DNA of 15,091 nucleotides from an uncultured Bacilli bacterium (GCA_947628245.1 CANQZH010000011.1:1-15091); one strand, 5' to 3'. Shown: positions 6,988 through 14,070, counted from the stretch's first letter. Translations and numbers: made by a program. The notes: a model not told the origin generated them from the sequence alone.

Positions 6988-8493
6988 TTATTTTTCAATT
7001 ATCAAACTTTCAGCATCCATTTCTTTAGGAATTGCTATATCCATATATTCTAAAATAGTAGGTGCGATATTAGATAAATCTCCATATTCTTTTAATTTAA
7101 CTTTTTCATCGGTAATAATAAATGGTACTTTGCTTATTGTATGAGTTGTTACTATTCCCCCAGTTTCATCAAGCATCATATCAGCATTCCCGTGATCAGC
7201 TGTCAAAATTAAAGTATAAAAATTTTCATCAGCTTTTTCTTTTAATAATTTTAAACATAAATCAATTGTAGTTACAGCTTTTCTAGTAGCTTCTAAATTA
7301 CCAGTATGACCAACCATATCAGCATTAGCATAATTAACTAAAATAAAATCATAATCTTTTTCTAAACATTGAACAACCTTTTTAGTAACTTCTACAGCAC
7401 TCATCTCAGGTTTTAAATCATAGGTTGCAACTTTAGGGCTAGGAATTAAAAACTTTTGACATCCTTCTAAAGAAGCATTACTTTCACCATCAAAAAAGTA
7501 AGTTACGTGAGCATATTTCTCAGTTTCAGCAACTCTTGCTTGACTTAATCCTAATTTAGATAAATAAACACCTAAAGGATTTTCAATAATATTAGAAGCA
7601 ATAAAATTATTAGTTTTAATTTTGTTGTCAATTGGTAAAAATGCATATACTTTGGTTCTACTCATATCTAAGATACCAAACTCATCAAAACCTTTTACGG
7701 TAAAACTACTAATAATTTGTTTAGCCCGATCAGTACGATAATTCATCCATATTAAAATATCACCATTTCTAATAGGTTTAAAATTTCTTGTTTTAATAGG
7801 CGGTAAATATTCATCAGTTATATTCTCATCATAACAACGTTTTAACATAAAAGCAACATTACTACCAGCCATTCCAACTCCCCTAGTAACTAATTTATAA
7901 TACTTTTCAGTTCTTTCCCATCTTTTATCACGATCCATAGCATAATATCGACCACATATTGAAGAGATAACCCCAACATTATTTTTCTTTAGATGTTCTT
8001 CTAAAATGGTATAATATTTATAAAAATCTTTAACTTTAGTATCTCGCCCATCACTTATTAAATGAAAATTAATATCTTTTATCCCATTATTAACTAAACA
8101 ATCATATAATTTAATAAAATGATTCATATCAGAATGAACTTTACCATCACTAAATAATCCCATTAAATGAATAGTCTTATTATTTTCTATAGCATCTATA
8201 ACCATATTTTGAAACATTTCACTATCATTAATATCATTATCTAAAAAATCTTTAACTAAATTTATACTTTGTTTTACTTTTCTTCCAGCCCCAATAGTTA
8301 AATGACCAACTTCACTATTACCAAATTGACCTTTTTCTAATCCTACAGCTTCTTCACTTGCTTCTAAAATAGAATGAGGATATTTTTCAAACATTCCTAA
8401 AATATTTTCAGGATTAGCTTCTTTTATAGCATTGCCTAAAGTATTATCACTCAATCCAAAGCCATCTAATACAACAGTTAAGATCTTTTTCAT
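6988..8493 (-). CDS. gpmI: 2,3-bisphosphoglycerate-independent phosphoglycerate mutase
   Basis: This Mn2+-dependent glycolytic enzyme interconverts 3- and 2-phosphoglycerate through a phosphoserine intermediate. The 501-residue protein has normal family length. It shows LDGFG (metal ligand Asp10), the catalytic serine in FGNSEVGH (about Ser60) followed by TIGAGR, then DGRDT, CGRYYAMDRDKRWERT, NYRTDRA, NYANADMVGHTG and TADHGNAD, plus the late H in TTHT. The ATG at 8493 is preferred to the in-frame ATG at 8523 because AGGTGA (8502-8507) precedes it and because the family begins with this KKILTVVLDGFG sequence; the longer start would overlap a candidate -10 box. It follows the hypothetical 179-residue gene by 49 nt. 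Confidence 0.97.
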   Translation of the reverse strand: MKKILTVVLDGFGLSDNTLGNAIKEANPENILGMFEKYPHSILEASEEAVGLEKGQFGNSEVGHLTIGAGRKVKQSINLVKDFLDNDINDSEMFQNMVIDAIENNKTIHLMGLFSDGKVHSDMNHFIKLYDCLVNNGIKDINFHLISDGRDTKVKDFYKYYTILEEHLKKNNVGVISSICGRYYAMDRDKRWERTEKYYKLVTRGVGMAGSNVAFMLKRCYDENITDEYLPPIKTRNFKPIRNGDILIWMNYRTDRAKQIISSFTVKGFDEFGILDMSRTKVYAFLPIDNKIKTNNFIASNIIENPLGVYLSKLGLSQARVAETEKYAHVTYFFDGESNASLEGCQKFLIPSPKVATYDLKPEMSAVEVTKKVVQCLEKDYDFILVNYANADMVGHTGNLEATRKAVTTIDLCLKLLKEKADENFYTLILTADHGNADMMLDETGGIVTTHTISKVPFIITDEKVKLKEYGDLSNIAPTILEYMDIAIPKEMDAESLIIEK

Positions 8494-8513
8494 TCTTCTT
8501 TTCACCTGCCTAT

Positions 8514-8542
8514 AATATATCATTTAAATTATAAAAAAACAA
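8514..8542 (-). promoter_or_regulatory. Candidate promoter of gpmI
   Basis: On the minus strand TTGTTT (8537-8542), a 17-nt spacer ending in TGA and TATATT (8514-8519) form an extended -10-type promoter in the short gap after the hypothetical gene. gpmI could therefore be transcribed on its own as well as by readthrough. Confidence 0.45.
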
Positions 8543-9082
8543 CTAGTCTAAACTTCTTATTAAACTTACATCATCTTTTAAATAGGCAATTTTAGTATAA
8601 TTTTCTCGATTATCTAATACGCGGTTATTACTTAAAAAATAAGTAGCTAAGTTTTCATTCTTAGTAAAAATATTAACATTAAAATATAAACTATTAAAAT
8701 AAACTAACTCATTAAATAACATATGACTTTCTAAATTGATATCTTCGATATTATAGAAAAGCAATTGAATTACTAACCCATAATTATTTAAAATATTTCT
8801 AAATTTAAATAAAACAAATTTATCGTTAAAATTTAAAGTTTCACGAATTCCTAAATAGTTTAAAATATAAGTAAGAATATCATTTACTTTAACTTTAGTT
8901 AAATCAATTTTAATATTATAAGCTTTTGCTAAATCTATATCTTCTTCAGGCATTTTTATTTCACAAATGTCATTAATTTTTTCAAGAAAACTAAAATTAT
9001 CAAGCATAGTAAAAAGATAATTATTAGTTTTGTAATTAATATTTCGATAAGTAAATAAACTCATAATTTCGTCTTTATTCAT
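8543..9082 (-). CDS. Hypothetical protein, 179 aa
   Basis: I do not recognise this gene. The protein is soluble-looking, acidic and rich in N, I, L, F and Y. It has no signal peptide or convincing membrane helix and no cysteine-histidine cluster or nucleotide-binding motif; the single cysteine lies in NDICEIKMP (about residue 40). Its composition suggests an alpha/beta fold with alternating hydrophobic strands (FVLFKFRNIL; LVIQLLFYNIEDINLESH). It has a good AAAGGAAC ribosome site, its own sigma-A-like promoter, and a stop 49 nt before gpmI, so it is very probably a real expressed gene. Its place ahead of gpmI may only reflect transcription order. Confidence 0.75.
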   Translation of the reverse strand: MNKDEIMSLFTYRNINYKTNNYLFTMLDNFSFLEKINDICEIKMPEEDIDLAKAYNIKIDLTKVKVNDILTYILNYLGIRETLNFNDKFVLFKFRNILNNYGLVIQLLFYNIEDINLESHMLFNELVYFNSLYFNVNIFTKNENLATYFLSNNRVLDNRENYTKIAYLKDDVSLIRSLD

Positions 9083-9108
9083 AAGAAGTTCCTTTCTATC
9101 GCTTTTTT

Positions 9109-9137
9109 ATTTTAAAGGAAAACAAAGGATTATGCAA
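9109..9137 (-). promoter_or_regulatory. Sigma-A-like promoter of the hypothetical gene
   Basis: On the minus strand TTGCAT (9132-9137), a 17-nt spacer and TAAAAT (9109-9114) are sandwiched between the MATE terminator and the RBS at about 9090-9095. Confidence 0.6.
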
Positions 9138-9141
9138 CATT

Positions 9142-9162
9142 AAAAAAAGCCATCAGGCTTTT
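9142..9162 (-). terminator. Terminator of the MATE fusion gene
   Basis: On the minus strand the stem AAAAGCC/GGCTTTT (7 bp) with loop TGAT continues into a T-run. It overlaps the stop codon of the MATE gene. The 23 bp at 9141-9163 are identical to the terminator at 11281-11303. Confidence 0.85.
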
Positions 9163-11131
9163 ATTTAGAAAAACGGTTGATATAATCACATATAATATCC
9201 GCGGTTTTTTCTTTACCAATACTTGAGTCAATGCATAAATCATAATTTTCTTTTTGACCCCATTTTTGACTAGAAATCATTTCATAATAACTAGCTCGGT
9301 TTTTATCAGATTTAAAAATATTTTTCTTAGCTTCATCATAAGGATCACCATACATTTCCATAATATTTTTAATTCGATATTCATCTTTAGCATAGATAAA
9401 AATTTTAATTAAATGAGGATTATCTTTTAAAACATAATCGGATGCTCTTCCTACAATTACACAAGACCCTTCATTAGCAATTTTTTTAATAATTTTTTCT
9501 TGAGCTTCAATAGCATATTTTACAGGTGAAGTTGTTAAATATATATCGTGTAAAAAATTTTTTTGACTATTAATATTATCTACAAATTCATTAGCTAGAC
9601 CACTTTCTTTAGCAGCCAAAGCAGTCATTTCTTTATAATAATAAGGAATATTTAACTTTTCAGCAACTAAACCCGCAATAGATTTTCCTTGACTACCGTG
9701 AGTTCTTGCAATAGTAATAATTACTCCCGGTTTAGAATTTTTTAAGTAAGCATCAGTTATAGCTTCTTCTTGATAAAGATTTTTCTTAAAGAAGACAACA
9801 ACTAAAATTATCGTAACAAGCATTCCTAAAACATCAGCAATAGGAGCGGCAAATAAAACACCTATAATTCCATAATATTTTGGTAAAATAATAACTAAAG
9901 GTACAAAAATAAGTAAATCTCTTGTTAAAGATACAATAGCTGATTTTAAAGGTTCACCAACAGCTTGAAAGAAAATTGAAGACATTTTAATTAAACAAGT
10001 AAAAGTAACAAGCATTAAGAATATTCTAAAAGTCAAAGTTGCAAATTCCATATATAATTGATCATTAGAGCCAAAAATACTTATAATAATTTCTGGAGAT
10101 ATTTCAAATAAAATCGTTGAAATAATTCCGACAATACTAGATATAATAACTACCATTTTAAAAGTTTGTTTAACTCTTTTTAATTTTCCAGCTCCGTAAT
10201 TATATCCTAATATTGGTTGGGCACCTAAAATAATTCCGACAATAATATTAATTACAATTGAAAAAACTTTCATTGTAATACCAATAACAGCTATTGGTAT
10301 ATCAGCTTCATACTTACTTTGAGCACCATATTTAGCAAGCATAATATTACAAACTAAAGAAATTATTACTATACTCATTTGAGTTATAAAAGTTGAAAAA
10401 CCTAACTTAATAACATTTTTTAAAATCTTAAAATTAATTTTAAAACTATCTTTACTTAATTTAAAAGTTTTAGTTTTAGTAAAATAAATAATTGATAAAA
10501 TTAAGGAAGCAATTTGACCAATAATTGTTGCATAAGCAGCTCCTTTGATGCCCCAATGAAAGCCAAAGATAAAAAGGGGATCTAAAATAATATTTAAAAT
10601 AGCTCCAATAGCTGTAGATATCATTGAAAATTTTGGAGAACCATCAGCTCTTATTATTCCATTCATACTATTAGCTAACATATAAACGGGAATAGCACTT
10701 AAAATAATTACATAATAATCTCTAGCTATATCAATACTTTTAGAACTAGCTCCAAATAAAAATAATAATTGGTCTTTAAAGCAAAATCCTAAAATTAGAA
10801 AAAGAATACTAACAATAAAAGTGATAACAAAACTATTACCTATAGCTTTATCAGCCTTACTAGTATCACCTCTTCCTTGGCATAAAGATAAATAAGCAGC
10901 TGAGCCATCACCAAAACACCAAGCAAAAGCCACAGCTATAATACTAATAGGATAAACCACTCCTGTCGCGGCATTTCCTAAAAAACCTAATTCACTATTA
11001 CCAATAAATATTTGATCAACTATATTATATAAAGAACTAATAAGTAATGATAAAATACAAGGCATTGAAAATTTAAATAATAATTTAGAAATCTTTTCCT
11101 CTCCTAAAAATTTGTTTTCTTGATTTTTCAT
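9161..11131 (-). CDS. MATE-family transporter fused to a cytidylate-kinase-like domain
   Basis: The 656-residue protein has two parts. Residues 1 to about 450 form a twelve-helix MATE (multi-antimicrobial extrusion) exporter, with the family features FSMPCILSLLISSLYNIVDQ-IFIG at the start, IIRADGSPKFS, LDPLFIFGF.WGIKGAA and ILGAQPILGYNYGA; such proteins export drugs or metabolites using Na+ or H+. After a short linker, residues about 468-656 form a soluble cytidylate-kinase-2-like domain with an intact P-loop HGSQGKSIA (about 478-486), KLNIPYYYKEM, VIVGRASDYVL and a CDYINRF end. The ATG at 11131 is chosen because AAGGGTGA precedes it and MATE homology begins soon after. An in-frame ATG at 11194 lies inside a terminator hairpin. 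The substrate, and whether the kinase domain phosphorylates CMP, are unknown. Confidence 0.9.
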   Translation of the reverse strand: MKNQENKFLGEEKISKLLFKFSMPCILSLLISSLYNIVDQIFIGNSELGFLGNAATGVVYPISIIAVAFAWCFGDGSAAYLSLCQGRGDTSKADKAIGNSFVITFIVSILFLILGFCFKDQLLFLFGASSKSIDIARDYYVIILSAIPVYMLANSMNGIIRADGSPKFSMISTAIGAILNIILDPLFIFGFHWGIKGAAYATIIGQIASLILSIIYFTKTKTFKLSKDSFKINFKILKNVIKLGFSTFITQMSIVIISLVCNIMLAKYGAQSKYEADIPIAVIGITMKVFSIVINIIVGIILGAQPILGYNYGAGKLKRVKQTFKMVVIISSIVGIISTILFEISPEIIISIFGSNDQLYMEFATLTFRIFLMLVTFTCLIKMSSIFFQAVGEPLKSAIVSLTRDLLIFVPLVIILPKYYGIIGVLFAAPIADVLGMLVTIILVVVFFKKNLYQEEAITDAYLKNSKPGVIITIARTHGSQGKSIAGLVAEKLNIPYYYKEMTALAAKESGLANEFVDNINSQKNFLHDIYLTTSPVKYAIEAQEKIIKKIANEGSCVIVGRASDYVLKDNPHLIKIFIYAKDEYRIKNIMEMYGDPYDEAKKNIFKSDKNRASYYEMISSQKWGQKENYDLCIDSSIGKEKTADIICDYINRFSK

Positions 11132-11158
11132 AAATTCACCCTTTCCTGTCTTTAAGGC

Positions 11159-11196
11159 AAAAAAAGATGCGCAAAACGTCTTGTTTTTACGCATCT
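11159..11196 (-). terminator. Intrinsic terminator inside the 5' leader of the MATE gene
   Basis: On the minus strand AGATGCG/CGCATCT (11190-11196 and 11165-11171) form a GC-containing 7-bp stem, extended inward by T.G, A-T pairs and a C-G closing an AAGAC loop. The 3' arm is followed by an uninterrupted T-run. It lies between the candidate promoter (11219-11247) and the RBS at about 11135-11142, so transcripts must pass it to reach the gene. Confidence 0.75.
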
Positions 11197-11218
11197 ATTT
11201 GCTGGATCAGACTTATTA

Positions 11219-11247
11219 AGTTTACAACATTTTTTTAAATTTTTCAA
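11219..11247 (-). promoter_or_regulatory. Promoter of the MATE fusion gene
   Basis: On the minus strand TTGAAA (11242-11247), a 17-nt spacer and TAAACT (11219-11224) give a transcript start near 11212 and a leader of about 80 nt. Upstream lie five roughly helically phased A-tracts (11230-11277) that could act as an UP element or bend. Confidence 0.5.
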
Positions 11248-11280
11248 AGCTTTTTTTCATAATTTTTTTATTTTTTTCAA

Positions 11281-11303
11281 TAAAAAAAGCCATCAGGCTT
11301 TTA
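11281..11303 (-). terminator. Terminator of the downstream SipW-type gene
   Basis: This is the same AAAAGCC/GGCTTTT hairpin plus T-run as at 9141-9163, identical over 23 bp. It sits 8 nt after the stop codon of the 11311-12090 gene. Confidence 0.85.
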
Positions 11304-11310
11304 ATTTTTA

Positions 11311-12090
11311 CTATGCAGGTACAACTGTAATTGTTCCTTCAAGTTGAGCATTCATAGATGCATTTTGAGCTTCAACACTAGTAGCAGCATTTTTAGTATC
11401 AACAAATTCAACTACTACATAATAATATACTTCTTTTTTGTTATTAGCAGTTGCTGTAATTTGGTCTTCAAAAGTGATTTTTGATGTTCCTTGAGCTAAT
11501 AACTGATCGCTACCAACTTGAGTAACACTGCTGTCGTTTTCTTTTTTTAAATCAGCATAGTCTTTGGTACATTCTTCATAGAATTTTACAGTATTTTCAC
11601 CAGGACTAACTTCTTCACCAGTAAAATCTCCTTCAGTTGCTTTACCACTAGTATGGTGACAACCAAAATAATCATTACCACCATTTTCATTTTTGGTTAC
11701 AGCTGTAATTTGTGAATCGCTTTTATAAACGGAAACTTTGATTTCATTGGCAGCATAAGTATTATTGGTAACATCATATTGAATAGCAATATCAGTTGTT
11801 GAATTTTTTGAACCTTGCTCATTATCAGCTGTTACCATTAAAGCAGCAATTTCTTTATGACCAGGATATACATCAGTTGCAGTAAATTGTCCAGCTGAAC
11901 CATCAACACTAGCAACGATAGTTGAACTTGCTACTGAACCAGCGGTTAAACTAGTCTCACCAGTATCACCACCTGTTTCACGGTTATCTTGAACAGTTGC
12001 TGTGAAAAACGCAAAAGTCGCACCAATAACAGCTACTAATAAAGTAGCAACAGCTATCACTGTTAATAGCACCATATTTTTCTTTTCCAT
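11311..12090 (-). CDS. SipW-dependent-type secreted protein (TasA/camelysin-like), copy 1
   Basis: The 259-residue exported protein has the signal peptide type processed by the SipW signal peptidase: MEKKN, a hydrophobic core at about 6-28, and the GATFAFFTATV junction. The mature part looks like the beta-sandwich of TasA/camelysin-type fibre or surface proteins: a VYPGHKE motif (about 75-81), VTADNEQG, then alternating beta strands and a C-terminal ASMNAQLEGTITV. Two cysteines (Cys144 in FGCHH and Cys174 in YEECTKD) could form a disulphide. The ATG at 12090 is used because AGGAG and a TATAAT box lie upstream; 12 further upstream codons are open but untypical. Its neighbour at 12214 is a clear paralogue. 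In Bacillus such proteins build biofilm fibres; the role here is inferred. No SipW gene lies in the window. Confidence 0.85.
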   Translation of the reverse strand: MEKKNMVLLTVIAVATLLVAVIGATFAFFTATVQDNRETGGDTGETSLTAGSVASSTIVASVDGSAGQFTATDVYPGHKEIAALMVTADNEQGSKNSTTDIAIQYDVTNNTYAANEIKVSVYKSDSQITAVTKNENGGNDYFGCHHTSGKATEGDFTGEEVSPGENTVKFYEECTKDYADLKKENDSSVTQVGSDQLLAQGTSKITFEDQITATANNKKEVYYYVVVEFVDTKNAATSVEAQNASMNAQLEGTITVVPA

Positions 12091-12109
12091 TTCTTTTATT
12101 CTCCTCTCT

Positions 12110-12115
12110 ATTATA
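12110..12115 (-). promoter_or_regulatory. -10 box of SipW-type gene copy 1
   Basis: TATAAT on the minus strand lies just upstream of GAGAGGAG. No convincing -35 lies 16-18 nt upstream, which suggests help from an activator or another sigma factor. The same TTTATAATAGAGAGGAG block precedes copy 2. Confidence 0.5.
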
Positions 12116-12159
12116 AATAATAACAAAAGCTATTAATTTTTTCAATATTTTTTCTTGCT

Positions 12160-12184
12160 TTTTGACATATATTTTTAGTCAAAA
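12160..12184. promoter_or_regulatory. Inverted repeat upstream of copy 1 (possible operator)
   Basis: The perfect arms TTTTGAC (12160-12166) and GTCAAAA (12178-12184) are separated by 11 nt, about 45 bp upstream of the copy 1 -10 box. One half, TTTGACA, differs by one base from the Spo0A box TTCGACA. Its position fits a regulator site; function is unproven. Confidence 0.35.
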
Positions 12185-12185
12185 T

Positions 12186-12204
12186 AAAAAAGCCTAAGGC
12201 TTTT
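12186..12204 (-). terminator. Terminator of SipW-type gene copy 2
   Basis: On the minus strand AAAAGCC/GGCTTTT (7 bp) with loop TTA is followed by TT and ATTTTGAC, 9 nt after the copy 2 stop. It is of the same design as the other two GGCTTTT terminators but with a different loop. Confidence 0.8.
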
Positions 12205-12213
12205 AAATTTCTA

Positions 12214-12987
12214 CTATGCAGGTTCAACAGTAATAGTTCCGTTTAACTGAGCATTCATAGATGCGTTTTGACCATTAGTATCAGTTGATGTTGCATTATT
12301 TACAAATTCAATAACAACATAATAGTATACTTGTTTTTGAGTTCCTTGTGTAGCAACAATTTTGTCTTCAAAAGAAATATCTTTAGTAGCTTGCTTTAAA
12401 GTTTGAGCTGTTCCAACAAGAGTAGCACTAGCACCAGTTAAAGCTGTTTCATCTTTGTCGCATTTTTCATAAAATTTTCTTGAACCTTCTGGAATTTCCA
12501 TTTCAGCTGTAATATCAGGTTTGGTTAATTCTTCACTTACGTGATGACAACCAAAGAAATTATTATTACCATTTTCATCTTCAGCATTTGATACAGCTTC
12601 TATTTTTGAATCATCTTTACGATAAACTGAAACTTTAATTTCATCATCAGCATAAGTGTTAGTAGTAATATTGTATTTAATAGCAATATCAGTTGATGAA
12701 TCTTTTTGACCTTGTTCATTATCAGCTGTTACCATTAAAGCAGCTACTTCTTTATGACCAGGATAAACATCAGCTACTGTAAAATGACCAGCTGAACCAG
12801 CAACACTAGCAACGATAGTTGAACTTGCTACTGAACCAGCAGTTAAACTAGTTGCTCCTGTATCACCACTTCCTGAACGGTTATCTTGAACAGTTGCAGT
12901 GAAGAACGCAAAAGTCGCTCCAATAACAGCTACTAATAAGGTAGCAACAGCAATAACTGTTAATAGCACCATATTTTTCTTTTCCAT
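12214..12987 (-). CDS. SipW-dependent-type secreted protein (TasA/camelysin-like), copy 2
   Basis: The 257-residue paralogue of the adjacent copy 1 has an identical signal region (MEKKNMVLL through FAFFTATVQDNR), the same SLTAGSVASSTIVASV, VYPGHKE, ALMVTADNEQG and FGCHH motifs, a second cysteine at KFYEKC, and the closing ASMNAQLNGTITVEPA. The middle and C-terminal halves have diverged by substitutions and small indels (for example SDSQITA against KDDSKIEA). The ATG at 12987 lies 7 nt behind AGGAGAG; an open in-frame extension upstream crosses the promoter and is rejected. It has its own -10 box and terminator, so it is an independent unit although tandem. It was probably exported and cleaved by SipW, then assembled on the surface; the function is inferred from the family. 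Confidence 0.85.
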   Translation of the reverse strand: MEKKNMVLLTVIAVATLLVAVIGATFAFFTATVQDNRSGSGDTGATSLTAGSVASSTIVASVAGSAGHFTVADVYPGHKEVAALMVTADNEQGQKDSSTDIAIKYNITTNTYADDEIKVSVYRKDDSKIEAVSNAEDENGNNNFFGCHHVSEELTKPDITAEMEIPEGSRKFYEKCDKDETALTGASATLVGTAQTLKQATKDISFEDKIVATQGTQKQVYYYVVIEFVNNATSTDTNGQNASMNAQLNGTITVEPA

Positions 12988-13005
12988 TTCTTTACTCTCC
13001 TCTCT

Positions 13006-13027
13006 ATTATAAAGATTAGCAAATCTT
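13006..13027 (-). promoter_or_regulatory. -10 box and overlapping palindrome of SipW-type gene copy 2
   Basis: TATAAT on the minus strand (13006-13011) is directly followed upstream by the inverted repeat AAGATT/AATCTT (13012-13017 and 13022-13027, 4-nt loop), which occupies the spacer where RNA polymerase binds. This fits an operator. No good -35 is seen. Confidence 0.45.
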
Positions 13028-13060
13028 AAACTTTTTTTCAAGTATTTCACTTAATTTTTT

Positions 13061-14032
13061 TTAAAAATATTCAGCTATAAATTGTTTTTTTACTATCTTA
13101 TAATTTTTAATAATTTCTTCTAATATTTTATCTTCAATTAATTTATTTTCTAAATAATAGTTTATTCTTTTATAAAAAAATTCTTCTATAATATTAAATA
13201 TTTCTTTAACTTCATTACTATCTATTTTTTTAGCATTTAAATTATTAATAAACAATCGATCTAATTGTTCACAAAATAAACGATATGCTCCATTACCCAT
13301 AAAGAAATCAAATTTTTCATCAATATATAATGGATTAAAAATAATTCCATATAAAAAATCATTTACTTTACCATTAAAGATACTAAAACCTTTTTGATAA
13401 ATCTTTTGATAGTTAATCGATGTATTAGCAAAAGATGCTATAAAAAGTCTAGTAATAGTTGTAAATTTTAAGTAACTTGTTTTATTAACTTTAATATGCC
13501 AATTAACATAATTAGTATTTAAAATTTTATCTATTTGTCCATTATTAATCATTATACATATTAAATCAATCATTGTTTCGTTAAATAATTTGCCATAATA
13601 ATGTTGATTAATTAAATTACCATTTTCATCTTTTTCAGCAATCAAACCCATATTATTACTAAGATAAATATTATTTTTAACAATTACTTTATTTTTTAAT
13701 TCACTTAAAATATCAATAAAACAATGGGTAAATTCGTGGATTCCTTGATATTCTAACCAGTCGTATTGCTTTTCAAAAACATTTTTATAACCCCACATCT
13801 CAATATAGATTTTATCATTTTTTTTAAAACATCTACCCGGTCTTTTATAATTTAGAGTTTTAGTTTCTTTTCCATTAGGATAGATTCTTATCATTTCAAC
13901 TCTTCTATTAAATTCTTTTTTAAAAGCTTCAATTAATTCTAAATTATTCCCTAAAATAAAAGAAGACATCTTATTAAAAGAATTTATAATTAACTGTTTA
14001 TCTAAATTACATTCATAATAATACTTTGTCAT
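13061..14032 (-). CDS. Putative gluzincin-like zinc metallopeptidase, unknown role
   Basis: I do not recognise a named family. The 323-residue protein has no signal peptide or membrane helix, so it is probably cytoplasmic. It contains HEFTH (residues 99-103), a textbook HExxH zinc site in a helix, followed 49 residues later by LFNETMIDLI, where Glu152 and Asp156 match the N-E-x-x-x-D third-ligand helix of thermolysin-like gluzincins. The spacing is longer than in thermolysin. The rest is rich in aromatic, N, K and I residues, with a lysine-rich helical C-terminus. No Shine-Dalgarno precedes the ATG at 14032; instead an extended -10 box ends 6 nt before it, pointing to a leaderless mRNA. It lies between spo0A and the SipW-type genes. 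A related but inactive fold is possible. Confidence 0.75.
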   Translation of the reverse strand: MTKYYYECNLDKQLIINSFNKMSSFILGNNLELIEAFKKEFNRRVEMIRIYPNGKETKTLNYKRPGRCFKKNDKIYIEMWGYKNVFEKQYDWLEYQGIHEFTHCFIDILSELKNKVIVKNNIYLSNNMGLIAEKDENGNLINQHYYGKLFNETMIDLICIMINNGQIDKILNTNYVNWHIKVNKTSYLKFTTITRLFIASFANTSINYQKIYQKGFSIFNGKVNDFLYGIIFNPLYIDEKFDFFMGNGAYRLFCEQLDRLFINNLNAKKIDSNEVKEIFNIIEEFFYKRINYYLENKLIEDKILEEIIKNYKIVKKQFIAEYF

Positions 14033-14038
14033 ATAATT

Positions 14039-14047
14039 AGTATATCA
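14039..14047 (-). promoter_or_regulatory. Extended -10 box abutting the metallopeptidase start
   Basis: TGATATACT on the minus strand (TGA 14045-14047, TATACT 14039-14044) ends 6 nt before the ATG, so transcription should start at or next to the start codon. The -35 position is only a T-tract. Confidence 0.5.
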
Positions 14048-14070
14048 AAAAATAAAATTAAAAAAAAGGA

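Noticed and set aside
8494..8523. Ten-residue N-terminal extension of GpmI from the ATG at 8523
   Set aside because: It overlaps the candidate -10 box and the RBS that serves the ATG at 8493; the family starts at the later Met.
8543..9082. Csn2-like or ABC-ATPase-derived identity for the hypothetical protein
   Set aside because: The strand pattern gave a passing resemblance, but there is no Walker motif, no cas genes and no array, so no function is claimed.
11132..11194. N-terminal extension of the MATE protein starting at the ATG at 11194
   Set aside because: It has no ribosome site and lies in a terminator hairpin; the ATG at 11131 has a good RBS and fits the family. Kept only as a possible leader peptide in the findings.
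12988..13050. Upstream in-frame start of SipW-type copy 2
   Set aside because: The extension crosses the TATAAT box and the RBS and would put 21 polar residues before a signal peptide.
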